DNA of 64,000 bases from Branchinecta lynchi (lineage: Eukaryota > Arthropoda > Branchiopoda > Anostraca > Branchinectidae), in assembly GCA_023053575.1 (NCBI GenBank), contig JAKZAP010000003.1, positions 1,836,561-1,900,560 on the forward strand, read 5' to 3'. Below the pieces are notes generated by a model, which was not told the DNA's origin, searched no databases, and worked only from the letters and a program-made list of their open reading frames with translations. Positions 1-10,109 of the stretch are shown here, piece after piece (position 1 is the first letter of the stretch; every line of letters starts with the position of its first letter). Made by a program: the position numbers and the translations under genes.

Positions 1-295
1 GATTGAAGGGAACAGTGAGAATAGAGGGAGTCACTCCACGCGGACTCCGCGTACAAAAAACAGCGAGAACACGGGGAATGCTTTCAGAATGGATTTTGTT
101 TGAAAAACAAATATGCAGTTAATGAAATTAGTCTGGATCCACTTTATTTTTGGTTTTGTTTATTCGGATTGTTTTTAATTAATTTTGTATTCCACCAACA
201 CCAGCAAAAAATTGATTCCCCTCCGGATCTGAAAGGGAGTCCTTTTTTATGATGGTGATGATAACTGGAGCATTCCCCGTCCGTGGGGACACACA
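1..295. repeat. Dispersed repeat, partial copy (family of 31505-31917)
   Basis: This stretch matches 31548-31830 almost word for word (for example GAATAGAGG, then GTCACTCCACGCGGACTCC) and the reverse strand of about 56430-56740. It is cut by the window start. The complete copy at 31505-31917 has inverted ends. No gene is seen. Confidence 0.7.
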
Positions 296-329
296 CACAG
301 TACCCGGACCCCCGCTTTTGATTCACATC

Positions 330-620
330 AAGTCGTCAAGACGTCTAAGCGAATCACAAGGTTTCCAGTTCCCCCCTTGCATCCCCCACCCCACATACAT
401 CGGATCGGGTCCGGACTTGAAATGGAACATCTGAAACACTAGATCTTTCGGAACATCAGGTTTCATTAAGATCCCCCCCTCCCCCACGATCGTCGCTTTA
501 GGCAAGTGACTGTATCCAAGTTAATCTGGTCTGGTCCCTGATATGCCTGCCAAGTTTCATCGTCTCGCAATCGTGGGACCGACCGAGCGACGAAATTGCG
601 ATCGGTTTGACACTTGGCCC
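330..620. repeat. Dispersed repeat shared with 62540-62800
   Basis: It shares the stretch CCTGATATGCCTRCCAAG, then TTTCATCGTC and GGGACCGACMGACCGA, with 62540-62800. A run of this kind (caagtttcatc followed by gaccgac repeats) is often seen in the non-coding ends of invertebrate transposons. No ORF of note. Confidence 0.5.
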
Positions 621-849
621 AAGGCAAGTGCAATAAAAACTAACATAAATTAGTTAATAATAGATCCCATATTTGCAGGGCGAACAGGATGCTCAAACCC
701 GTTGAATACCCATATTTATAACCGTACGCAATGAAGACCCTTCCGCATTGGGTGGCCTGAAGTTCTCAAGCCAGGGAGGGGGGGGGGGGGTGAGTACTCC
801 TCATTTCAACGACTTTTGGATCACAATACCCCAGGTACTGACAAAAATG

Positions 850-1990
850 AACCGTTCCCCGCCAACCAATAATAGAACCAGTGTAAAACTAACTGCAATC
901 CATCAGCTGAAATTATTCTTGTAATCAAAATTCACATATACATAAATTCACAACCTCAGCTTTTCATTTCAGCTTTCGCTAAAGAGAAGCTTAGAGCTTC
1001 CAACGCCTGTAGCCAGGACAAATTAAAGCAAGCGCCATAGGCGAATTTTTTTGTTAATCTGCCTTTTTCTGGAAAGATTTAAGTACCACAAGATTTAAAC
1101 ACAAATTCTGGTCTTTAATGTGTGTTCAAAGTAAACAAAATTCAAAGCCTAATCGCCAAATACAGAGAATACTATGAAATGGCCAAAGGCAGCCACAAGC
1201 GAAATTTTGTGAAACGCCGAGAAGCAGAGCGTCTTTTTGCGATCCTAGTGAAAAGTAAAGAATACCCATGAAATGACAAATCTTTCGTCGTGGCAAAAAG
1301 AAGTTGTCATCATGTTAAAGACATGCTGGCTCAGAAAAAAAAACCCGAGGAAAACAGGTTTGCCGGTGCATATATAAAATACAAATCTTTTGGTCTTCGC
1401 CCGACAGGAGTTTCCAGATTCTTGATTTCTTATGTTTTAAAAGACGTCGATTCACCGACGAGACTAAAGTTGTTTTTTTCGGGTGTAGTTTTGACGAACT
1501 TTTGTTTAATTATGAAAGTACCGTGTACCCTTTTATTTGTCCATTCGACACACAGTACTCTCAGAACTAAAATAAATATCCGTTCAATCCAAGCTGACTG
1601 CGAATCATATTTGATGGGGCAAAACGGATACGTCAGCTGAATTTTATTGGAGCTATATTTCGGCCCTTCTTCGCAAGGGTCCTCTTCAGGCTCAAAACCT
1701 CTCAAATGTTTCCCACAAGTTAATTTTTCCAACTTGAGCGGTTTCGAGCCTGAAGAGGACCCTTGCCAAGAAGGGCCGAAATATAGCTCCAATAAAATTC
1801 AGCTGACGTATCCGTTTTGCACCATCGTCGTACGTCAAACTACAGTGAAATTACGTACGAAAGACTGCAACTTTAAACTGGTTTCCAGAATTTGATTCCT
1901 TCTGTGTAAAAACAAAACCCGATCATTGGCGAAACAAACTTTCGTCTTTCACCCGACAGAAAAACTATATTTTTCCCCAGTGCAGCATAT
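850..1990. mobile_element. Decayed fragment of the CAGGGGCG hAT-derived family, with a foldback inside
   Basis: Blocks such as GTGTAAAACTAACTGCAAT, GCGCCATAGGCGAATTTTT and TTCGCCCGACAG match the interiors of the elements at 25264-26900 and 34512-36511. The ends are missing, and the foldback at 1619-1820 interrupts it. Non-coding. Confidence 0.5.
1619..1820. mobile_element. Foldback element with 87-nt inverted arms
   Basis: Arms 1619-1705 and 1734-1820 are near-perfect reverse complements around a 28-nt loop. They run inward from GCAAAACGGATACGTCAGCT through GAGCTATATTTCGGCCCTTC to CCTCTTCAGGCTC. Related half-copies lie at 37540-38283, 54259-54545, 10271-10375 and elsewhere. Short peptides readable from both arms are by-products of the palindrome. 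Confidence 0.85.
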
Positions 1991-1999
1991 TAAAGCACA

Positions 2000-3690
2000 T
2001 CTCAATGGTTTATATCTGCCGCAATCTTCATCTTTTTGGATTGATAATTGAAAATGTGTGCAATATTGTAAACAATTTAAATGGTGACTGAAGCTTTTAA
2101 CTTGAAACCTTGTATGATTATTTCGTATGGAAAGAGGCGTCCCCCCCCCATGTTGTCGTCCAGTCGGTAAAAAAGTAACCGATTCGGCGCGAAGCCCCCC
2201 GATTTTTCGTCAAAAAAGTTGATTTTTTTCATGAAAACAGTCAGTTTTTCTGAAAATCAGTCGACGGGCAAAAACCCGTCGGTAAAAATTACCTGCCATG
2301 CGGTAAATACCCCCCCCCCCCCCCCCCCAAAAAAAAACAAAAACATTTTGGCTAGTAACGACTCTGGGTGGCGTTAAAGAGTTTTTGAAAATAATAACGT
2401 GATCGAGTGGAGGATCCATAGGCAAAAAAGCCGAAGACCTATTTTTTTTTTACGCTAAGGGGTTATTAACGACCGGGAGGATGTGGAGTCTTAGCACAAA
2501 AAGCAAGAACACGAGTGATACAAAAAATTCAACGCGGGTTTAAGAAAAACTAAAGCTAGAAGCTCAAATGGCACTTGCAAGGCTGCTGAAATGTGGAGTT
2601 TACCTCTTCGTGGATTTTTTTTCCTGCGATAAGAATGATCATGGACCCTTGAAAATCACGAAAATGTATCGTCTGGTCAGAAGTATTTTTTTACCTCTCG
2701 GTTAAGATGCGCACTTTAAGGGTGCTAAAAATTTATTTTAAGCAAAACCCTTGGGGCACAAATAATCACGGGCCGAAATGTATCGTTTGCTTTGCTTTGC
2801 GGTTAAGAGCATTTATCCCATAAGATTAGAATAATAGCTATATCCTTTTGAAAAGGGATATATTATGGCTGGCTCTGGCCTTTTGCTAAGGCGTGGTTAT
2901 CACCGGATTACCCCAGCTGAGCCATACTACCCCTCCAAACGTCGTGTACCAAAAATCATATCCACTAATACGTTATTATTTATGATTTCCACTTGTGGAT
3001 TGGAATTCAAGCAGCATACCTATATTTGCAGAAAATCTGTATACCATCCGACAGTAGGCTAGGTCACCCCCTTCCGCACATTTGTACCACCCCATCATAT
3101 CCACTCAGAAGGTACCTTAAATTACCTTAAATTGCACTTGCAAGCAAGAAGGATGTTGAATCCCGATGAGTCGCTTGCGGTTGATGAGGGTGTACATTTA
3201 TTTCCGGGTCACCATTTATAATTTTCACTTGTGGATTAAAGCTACCACATCACATCGATATCTCCGGAAAATGCGTATCCCGTATAGCAGCTATGAGCTA
3301 TGCCCCTTTGGTTTCTGGTGTCCTACATCCAAATCCAGGGTTAACTTGTGTTTTTAGACATAAGTTAATAGCCCATGAGCCTCCCCCCCCCCCCTCCCCT
3401 TAAAGTTAACACAACCGTATACAGCCGTATACCTTATCTTTGCTAAACTTTACCTGCGACTCGTTCATCCTCTCGGCCAATAGCCTCTTTGAGACGAAAA
3501 TTAACCCATCATAATGCAGTTGCAAAACACCAGAGGAATCAAAAACAACTCTGACATAATACAGCCACTCAATAAAGGGTGTAATTGGTGTAATACTGAA
3601 GAAAGATGTAACCTCTGCTGCAACAATCACAAATAATCGCACTTTCTTGAAGATTCGGAATTCATCTCTCAGAACACATGCACCAAAGCA
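2000..3690. other. Intergenic, no gene recognised
   Basis: AT-rich DNA with poly-C runs (about 2310-2328 and 3382-3394) and a short CGGTAAAAA repeat near 2165-2300. Only short unsupported ORFs; no splice-linked coding pattern seen. Confidence 0.4.
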
Positions 3691-3697
3691 ATTTCGA

Positions 3698-3797
3698 NNN
3701 NNNNNNNNNNNNNNNNNNNNNNNNNNNNNNNNNNNNNNNNNNNNNNNNNNNNNNNNNNNNNNNNNNNNNNNNNNNNNNNNNNNNNNNNNNNNNNNNN
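3698..3797. other. Assembly gap, 100 N, with identical 11-bp flanks
   Basis: Exactly 100 N. The 11 bases before it (3687-3697) and after it (3798-3808) are the same, AGCAATTTCGA, which suggests that the two contig ends overlap and the gap may be artificial. Confidence 0.95.
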
Positions 3798-4059
3798 AGC
3801 AATTTCGAATATTTTGTGGTTTGTCGCGGTCATGAAATGTCCATGGTACGTTGAGGTAGTGAGGTTCTGCAAGAACTCGGAAACGATAAAATCGGAAGCG
3901 ATGGCGCGTACTATTTGGAAACTCTTTATTCTTGAGGTATTTACATGAATTAAATCGTAAATACTGTCCTCTGTGCTTTAAGCCGCCGGTTGGTTAAGCT
4001 TTTAAAGGTCTTTTTGTGTGGCCGACGTGTCTATACATAATTATCTAATAAACTCCTCC

Positions 4060-4510
4060 CTAACCTGATGAATGGAATGAATGAATAACTTTATTGTAAA
4101 TATCGCAGGGATAAATAAAACAATAAATGTTAAAAAAAATAAAATGTCTGTCACTTATTAAAATTTTCCACAAAATATGGTCTGAATGACTGCCTGTATC
4201 TCGTCGACGCACCAGAGTTGCATGGTTCCAACTGTTTTGGTGTCGGGTGCAGCGCTGGCTCATATTGCAACGGAAGGATGTCACGGTGCTTCGGGGACGA
4301 TAGCAAGCCATGTCCAAAAGACATGACCAAGTCATGCCTTCTCTCCTTCAAAGTGGTCAGCTTGAGCTGTGAAAGACACATATCGTATGTTTGATGGCTG
4401 TCCCCCAAGATTATTCGCAAGGCTCGCTTCTGGACAGACTCCAGCTTATTGCTTGTTGAAATGATGTATACGTAAATATTCCTGCCACGGAAGACGTGCC
4501 AGTCCTTTAT
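4060..4510 (-). mobile_element. LINE 3' end, C-terminus of reverse transcriptase ORF
   Basis: On the minus strand the peptide has the pattern LTTLKERRHDLVMSFGHG, then KHRDILP, a spacer, RYRQSFRPYFVENFNK and a stop. This is the terminal region of a CR1/L2-like non-LTR retrotransposon; the same pattern appears at 12515-12736, 5043-5363, 43400-43662 and 48500-48700. A degenerate GAATGAATAACTTTATT tail lies at 4078-4098. It is 5'-truncated, with no catalytic domain, so it is dead. Confidence 0.65.
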
Positions 4511-4682
4511 TGTTAACTACAAAACAAAAATAATCTAGTGGAAATGGACTATCCGGCTGACAGATGTCATCAGAAGAGCTGAGAAAAAAAATTTCAATCA
4601 AAAGTCGAACACAATGGTCTCCCACGGGACAAGCTGCCGACTAGGGTCAATAACTAAGGTCCAGCTAAGGTCCGTAGTTAAC

Positions 4683-4880
4683 TTCCTGAATCAACGCCGC
4701 TTTGAAATTCCCGTTTTTCTTGCTAGAAAAAAGACAAGCAACCTCAAGTTTCGTGACACGAGAAACTTGATACCGCATAAAAAGCCATTTCGCAGCACAA
4801 TTATCAAAATTTTACGCGGCATTTCCCTCGGAATTGCTGCATCAAGTGGCAACACTGCCCTGAAGTCAAAAACGTCCAAT
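4683..4880. repeat. About 200-bp repeat, copy 1 of 2
   Basis: It is near-identical to 5482-5690 (starts TCCTGAATCAACGCCGCTTT; ends GGCAACACTGCCCTGAAGTC). Both copies sit inside LINE debris. The second copy carries a TATAAA-like GGTATAAAAAG. A SINE or MITE is likely, but the ends are unclear. Confidence 0.6.
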
Positions 4881-5042
4881 TTCAATTTATTCAGTTTATT
4901 TAATAATAAAGCAAAACATATCTCTCGTGGGCAGGGCCCAAATACGATGTTTTTGTAGTCATAAATAAGTCATAAATAAGACAAAATAAATTGTCAACAT
5001 ATAATTTAAAAGTAAAAAAAAAGGTAACAAGGCAGAACAATG

Positions 5043-5480
5043 CTAAAGAGCATTGTACTGCTTTACGAAGCTCGGCACAAAGCTTCTACTGTAGCGCATA
5101 GTGTTACAGTAGATTGGGATCAGTTTGGGAACCTTTTCAGCCACTTCTCGGGGAGGACGAGATCTTACAGGAACAAAGGGTGGGGGAAGGAATGAACGGT
5201 ACATGGGATGCTGGAGAAGGGATGAGCCAAAGTTGCGGCATAGTTTTTCGCGGCGGGAAGAAAGGGATTCAATTTTAAATTCTTTGAGGTAAAAAGGGTA
5301 TGGGTAGGGGGGAACCGCCATAGATAATTTGCAGCGACTCGCCCAAGTCTCCCCTATCAACATCTAAAATCCGCAACGAATTCCCAATAACATCTGAGTA
5401 CGTATACTGCATCGTCCTGAGTTGAGTATGATCCAAGTTAACATAGCTAGTCTGAGGCAATGAATTTATCAGAACAGAAA
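5043..5480 (-). mobile_element. LINE fragment, C-terminal reverse transcriptase ORF
   Basis: The minus strand encodes KEFKIESLSSRREKLCRNFG, then RYSRSFVPSFVKQYNAL and a stop, the CR1/L2-like terminal pattern. 5340-5480 matches 5690-5780 plus 5948-5990, so the same LINE segment occurs twice on either side of the repeat at 5482-5690. Decayed. Confidence 0.6.
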
Positions 5481-5481
5481 T

Positions 5482-5690
5482 TCCTGAATCAACGCCGCTT
5501 TGAAATTCCCGTTTTTCTTGCTAGAAAAAAGACAAGCAACCTCAAGTTTCGTGAACGAGAGCGGTATAAAAAGCCATTGCAGCACAATTGCGGTATGCGG
5601 TATAATCAAAATTTTACGCGGCATTTCCCTCGGAATTGCTGCATTAAGTGGCAACACTGCCCTGAAGTCAGAAACTTCCGGATTTGCCCA
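5482..5690. repeat. About 200-bp repeat, copy 2 of 2
   Basis: Second copy of the 4683-4880 repeat, with a small expansion around GCGGTATGCGGTATAATC. The LINE segments on both sides are duplicates of each other, which points to a local tandem duplication or recombination. Confidence 0.6.
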
Positions 5691-6065
5691 AGTCTCCCCT
5701 ATTAACATCTAAAATCCGCAACGAATTCCCAATAACATCTGAGTAGGTATACTGCATCGTCCGGAGTTGAGTTTGATCCAAGTAAAAGTGCGAACACACG
5801 ATCAGGATTTCCCGGCCGGATTTCCTGCACTTTCTTCATCAAGTTGACAAAATTTAAACTTTCCATATGGAAGTGACGATGGTGGCAAAAATCCGGGCAG
5901 GAATTCCAGTCCGGGAGCTTCTTATCCTGATCGTGTGTCCGCACTATAACATAGCTAGTCTGAGGCAATGAATTTATCAGAACAGAAATAAGATTTCTTT
6001 GGAAATCGCAAGCCATGGTCGAAAACTCATAGTCGCTTAGATCGTTGCTTCGCCGTCTCGGGTTC
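5691..6065 (-). mobile_element. LINE fragment split by a small MITE
   Basis: The block at 5691-5785 and 5947-5990 is a second copy of 5340-5480. On the minus strand it encodes the peptide ISVLINSLPQTSYV seen in both copies. The element at 5786-5946 interrupts this copy and not the other. Confidence 0.55.
5786..5946. mobile_element. 161-bp MITE with TAA target duplication (PIF/Harbinger type likely)
   Basis: Inverted ends AAGTGCGAACACACGATCAG and TAGTGCGGACACACGATCAG, flanked on both sides by TAA (5783-5785 and 5947-5949). The related copy near 5430 reads straight through (CCAAGTTAACATAG) and serves as the empty site. A 3-bp TAA/TTA target is typical of PIF/Harbinger elements. No coding capacity. 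Confidence 0.75.
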
Positions 6066-6277
6066 ACAGACCTAAGAGATCACTGACAGGTGAAGCAGTT
6101 ACTCTTGTGCACGAAAAAGCCTAAGCTAACAAAAGAAAAACCCTACAAGGATTGGTATTCTCTTCTATGAGAAGGGTGTGATTTATTGACTTACGTGACT
6201 TCTTAATTGAAAACTTCTTAAATAGAATAGTGTCAGTTGGTCGTCAGGTTGTCTCAATCGTCAACGTGAAGTTGGAG

Positions 6278-6330
6278 ATGAAGCTTCTTATGTTGGTGTA
6301 TTTTCTGGGGCTTGGGCTGGCGGTGACACT
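6278..6330 (+). CDS. Exon 1 of the Thr-rich protein (signal peptide)
   Basis: 53 nt, 17 codons plus two bases, ending ACACT before GTAAGT. It encodes Met, Lys and a hydrophobic stretch of about 14 residues. A TTAAATA at 6218-6224 and a TCAGTT at 6233-6238 lie upstream but are too close together to be a standard TATA/Inr pair. Confidence 0.8.
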
Positions 6331-9206
6331 GTAAGTATTCTCATGGACCTTCTTTAAGATTTTTAAGACTTACAAACACTTTACTTTATACATACCCGGT
6401 GAAAAATTTGTAGCCTGCGTAGTAGTATGGTACTAGTACGAAAACGTTGCATGTAATACTATGTAATAGCAAAAAATACTATCATTTAATGTGCCTCAGA
6501 CTGGTCCAATCTTATGTAGTAGTATCCAGTAGCATCCTGTCTTGCCATAGTAGCATCCAGTCTTGCTAATAGTAGCATATAGTAATATGCAGTAACACGG
6601 TAGCCTTAAAGTAGAAGCATGTAGTAGCATCGTTAGTACTGGATGCAACTTTTTCGAACTACTTTATAGTACTATTTTGAGATAAATATTTATCGGGTAT
6701 CTGTCCTTCCCCCTCCCCCCGGTTTGATGGAACAGCGCCGGTACCAAATGGGTAGAGTGGGCGCTCCCCTATGACCCCCGCGATAACGGATCAAAACAAT
6801 ATTGATCTGATCTTGAAAAGTTATTACAGTCAAGTTTTTTTTAAACTGATTCTGCACAAATTGCAGAAGCGTCATCATGTACAGTAAGCACGGTCATCTC
6901 AGTATCCAGCGGTCGGCTTGCACATTATAAAATAGTAGGGGTCCCGAAATTTCGACCACCTATGGGTCTCCACAGTACTGAACCCGACGAGGTCGGAAGT
7001 TGTCAGCGGCCCCAGTCTTTGTACCAAGGGTCGTCTTTTTAGAAGCTCTTCCCACAGTGACCTAGAACCACTGTACAAGTTTTTTCCCGCTGTCACACCC
7101 CCCCCCCCCCCCAACTTGAGTCGTGACCAGGATATGTCCGTATTCCACACTGGGAACCTGTGAACCAACCACTCAGCGAGTTTCAGAACATTCCCTCGAA
7201 CCAAGTGAAAGTAATATCCCGCTAATTCTTCTACCCCAATTTTTACGTAGTTTCATCCCATCATTTATTCTTGGTAATTTCTTTTAAGTGTATTAGTTAA
7301 TTGTTTCTTGTGTGTCTGTGTATTTTGTAAATTTCCTTTTCTAGCTTTTAGCTATTTGGATTAAACGTGATTGATTGATTGATTGATTGAAAGTAAAGGT
7401 GGTTCTTTCTGAAAATCTCCGATATTCGTTTGACTTTCCTACAGTTGCCGATCCGTTCCGGTGTTCCACCCTTCTAACAATAGTAACTATTTTCCGTTCC
7501 AACCTCGCGGCAGTTACTACGCTGACCGTTCCAACCTTCTCGAAATAGTAACTAATAGTAAGTATTTGCTTACCATGCTCGGGAGCGTAGTGATGTGATA
7601 ACAACGAATCTCTGTAACGTCATTGGCCGGATAACCCCGTGGAGTGGTGATACCTGGATTGATTACCGAAAATTTAAAAATACGTTCCAGCCTTGATGCC
7701 AAAGTTCGTGACGTCATGCGTAGTAACTACGGTAAGTAGGGTGGAACACGCTGTATGTTCCATCTTGCCGTGACATTAATTTCTTCTGTTTAAAAACACT
7801 TTTTTCTTAGTTCCGTTCCTGTGGAATCCGAAGAAGAATTTGGCAAAGATCTGGAGCTTGGCAAGGAACCAGCAACACCAAGTAATCCGATAAAGTCCTC
7901 AACGAAGAAACCAACAACAACCGCCAAAATCGACTCAGCTGAGGAAGAAGACGAAAAGACAACCAAACAAGCGACAACCAAGCGAACAACTACGAAAGCG
8001 AAGACAACAGAAGCAGCTGACGCGTCCACAGAAGAAGAGAAAACAACAAAGCCATCAACGACGAAACGAACAACCACTAGAACAACAACTGCGGAACCAG
8101 ATGACGAGTCTACAGAAGAAGAGAAAACAACAAAGCCGTCAACGACTAAACGAACAACCACCAAAGCAACAACAACGACAGCAGAACTAGATGACGAGTC
8201 TGCAGAAGAAGAGAAAACAACAAAGCCATCAACGACCAAACGAACAACCACCAGAACAACAACTGCGGAACCAGATGACGAGTCTACAGAAGAAGAGAAA
8301 ACAACAAAGCCGTCAACGACTAAACGAACAACCACCAAAGCAACAACGACGACAGCAGAACTAGCGGACGAGTCTGCAGAAGAACAGAAAACAACAAAGC
8401 CATCAACGACCAAACGAACAACCACTAGAACAACAACTGCGGAGCCAGATGACGAGTCTACAGAAGAAGAGAAAACAACAAAGCCGTCAACGACTAAACG
8501 AACAACCACCAAAGCAACAACGACAACAGCACAACTAGAAGAAGAGAAAACGACGAAGCCATCAACGACTAAACGAACAACCACCAAAACGACAACCTCG
8601 GAACCAGCTGACGAGTCTACAGAAGAAGAGAAAACAACAAAGCCGTCAACGACTAAACGAACAACAATTAAAACAACAACCAAAGCAACAACGACGACAG
8701 CTGAACTAGCTGACGAGTCTGCTGAAGAAGAGAAAACAACAAAGCCGTCAACGACCAAACGAACGACAACCAAAGCAACAACGACCAAACGAACGACAAC
8801 CAAAGCAACAACGACGATAGCAGAACCTGCTAACGAGTCTGCGGAAGAGGAAAAAACAACAAAGCCATCAACAACTAAGCGAACAACAGCCAGAACCACA
8901 ACTAAAAAACCAGACGACGAAGATGCTGAAGATCCAATCTGCTTGGGCAGCTCCAGCGAAGAAGGGTCAAGAGAAAAAGGAGGGAAGAGAAAGAAGCACG
9001 GTGGAAGGTGGAGAGGACATAAGAGAAGGAAAGGACCAGGACACAAAAAGGATTCAAGCGAAGAAAACGATTGTGACGATGGAAGTAAAGAGAAGCACAA
9101 AGGGAAAAGGAAGCATATGAAAGGAAACAAATCGGGAGAGAAACACAGTCACAGAGTACGTCCTTGGCGAAGAGGAGCAGGTCTGTGGAGAATACCCTAC
9201 GAATAG
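6278..9206 (+). CDS. Secreted Thr/Lys/Glu-rich repeat protein (two exons, 482 aa)
   Basis: Coding segments 6278-6330 and 7811-9206 join across a GT-AG intron (GTAAGT donor, TTTTTTCTTAG acceptor). Exon 1 encodes MKLLMLVYFLGLGLAVT, a clear signal peptide; the split codon joins to LSVPVESEEE. Residues about 50-395 are at least 11 imperfect 20-40-residue units around the core EEEKTTKPSTTKRTTTK, often in alternating pairs: one arm ends RTTTAEPDDEST, the next KATTTTAELADESA. The tail, about 395-482, is basic (GKRKKHGGRWRGHKRRKG) with acidic patches and two cysteines (ICLG, NDCDD). The dense Thr would suit mucin-type O-glycosylation, so an extracellular matrix, mucus, adhesive or cuticle-like role is plausible but inferred. 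No homologue is recognised. The start is the first ATG of the signal peptide. A candidate AATAAA lies at 9360-9365. The composition (ACAACA-rich) differs sharply from the surroundings, as expected for repeat expansion. Confidence 0.8.
6410..6660. repeat. Degenerate TAGTAGCAT repeat in the intron of the Thr-rich gene
   Basis: About ten scattered TAGTAGYAT / TAGTACTA words, often as TAGTAGCATCCAGT, fill this part of the intron. The period is irregular. Function unknown. Confidence 0.6.
7366..7390. repeat. TGAT microsatellite
   Basis: Five to six tandem TGAT units in the intron of the Thr-rich gene. Confidence 0.9.
7460..7754. mobile_element. GAGCGTGTTCC-family MITE, copy 1
   Basis: It lies in the intron of the Thr-rich gene, ending 57 bp before exon 2. 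Ends are GTGTTCCACCCTTCT and the reverse complement of AGCGTGTTCCACCCTACTT; the left end has decayed. The interior matches the five other copies: TAGTAACTA words, a CCAAT box in reverse (ATTGG) and TGACGTCA at 7709-7716. Confidence 0.8.
7811..9206 (+). CDS. Exon 2 of the Thr-rich protein (repeats and basic tail)
   Basis: It starts after the acceptor TTTTTTCTTAG and stops at TAG 9204-9206. The first base completes the codon left by exon 1. All repeats stay in frame, with no internal stop, and codons vary between units (ACA, ACG, ACC, ACT), which supports selection on the protein. Confidence 0.85.
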
Positions 9207-9359
9207 AAAAGACACTATAGTTGAAGATCAAACGTCTTAAATCTTTGGTTTGTGTTTCAGCTTTAAATTACTAATTAAAAAGGGCTGCGAGCTCCAATGG
9301 TACTGAACTCGAAATAATCTGATCCCAACACGTAGTCCACATTTACATGACCACCGAGT

Positions 9360-9365
9360 AATAAA
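9360..9365 (+). terminator. Candidate polyadenylation signal of the Thr-rich gene
   Basis: AATAAA 154 bp after the stop codon, the first canonical hexamer downstream. Confidence 0.45.
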
Positions 9366-9369
9366 GAAA

Positions 9370-10100
9370 TTAGCTAGAACCAGAGGCCAACAAATTCCAA
9401 CGGCCATCCGTAGGCAGGGCCGTTTATTATCACTGCAGGCTTAAGAACAGAAACAGAAAATGTTTAGGTGTTCAGCTGCTTCGCTAAGGTTGTTTCTTGA
9501 GTTTCGGGGAGATTTCGTCCCAACCATTCAACTCAAAATAACAGCTCCCTTTTGCCCCTTCGTAACTCTGACTCAAGTTCGTACAGCGACCATTATGTCT
9601 CTCCGTCGGTTCGTCTATCCCCTCGTCTCACTTTGCTAGTTTCTACACTTCCATACAAGCTAGGACCATGAAATTTGGCATGCATATAAAGGACCCGACC
9701 GGTAACCAACGAGTTCTTCTTTTCCAGATCCGACCATCCATATGGGGGGGGGGTGAGCAATCCTTGATCTTGACCCTCGTATATCGCGAACGGTACAAGG
9801 CCATGGGTCCCAGATATGTGATTGTGGGGCCATGACGGAATCCGGCTTTGGTGGGGAATTGGGTTCCTGGATGTCTTCTCATTTGTGACATGTCAAAATG
9901 TCGACTCGTGATCCGATCAGGAGGAACTTGCCAGCTGGCGAGAGAAAATGTCCGAAATGTTCTATTTATATGGCAGGGTCTGCGACCCTGAGCTTAAATA
10001 GTCCCTTGCAAGTGCTATATCATCTTTCAGCTCTTCCGGCACCTCTTCTCAAAATCCTCCACTGGGTTTCTATCCGATAAAGACACATACATGTTGTATC
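9370..10100. other. Intergenic, no gene recognised
   Basis: It contains a G run (9744-9753) and a TTTCTACACTTCCATACAAG block typical of dispersed repeats. No supported coding region. Confidence 0.4.
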
Positions 10101-10109
10101 TAGAGCATC

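Noticed and set aside
1430..1895. Two overlapping frames encoding ELYFGPS-QGSSSGSKPLK on both strands
   Set aside because: They are read from the two arms of a palindrome, not from a gene.
6218..6238. TATA-like TTAAATA and TCAGTT initiator before the Thr-rich gene
   Set aside because: Only about 15 bp apart, against 25-30 expected, so not called as a promoter.
7790..9130. 446-codon open frame on the minus strand rich in Val/Ser (LVVVRLVVDGFVVFSSS)
   Set aside because: It is the exact antisense of the Thr-rich repeats; the plus strand has the signal peptide, splice sites and basic tail.
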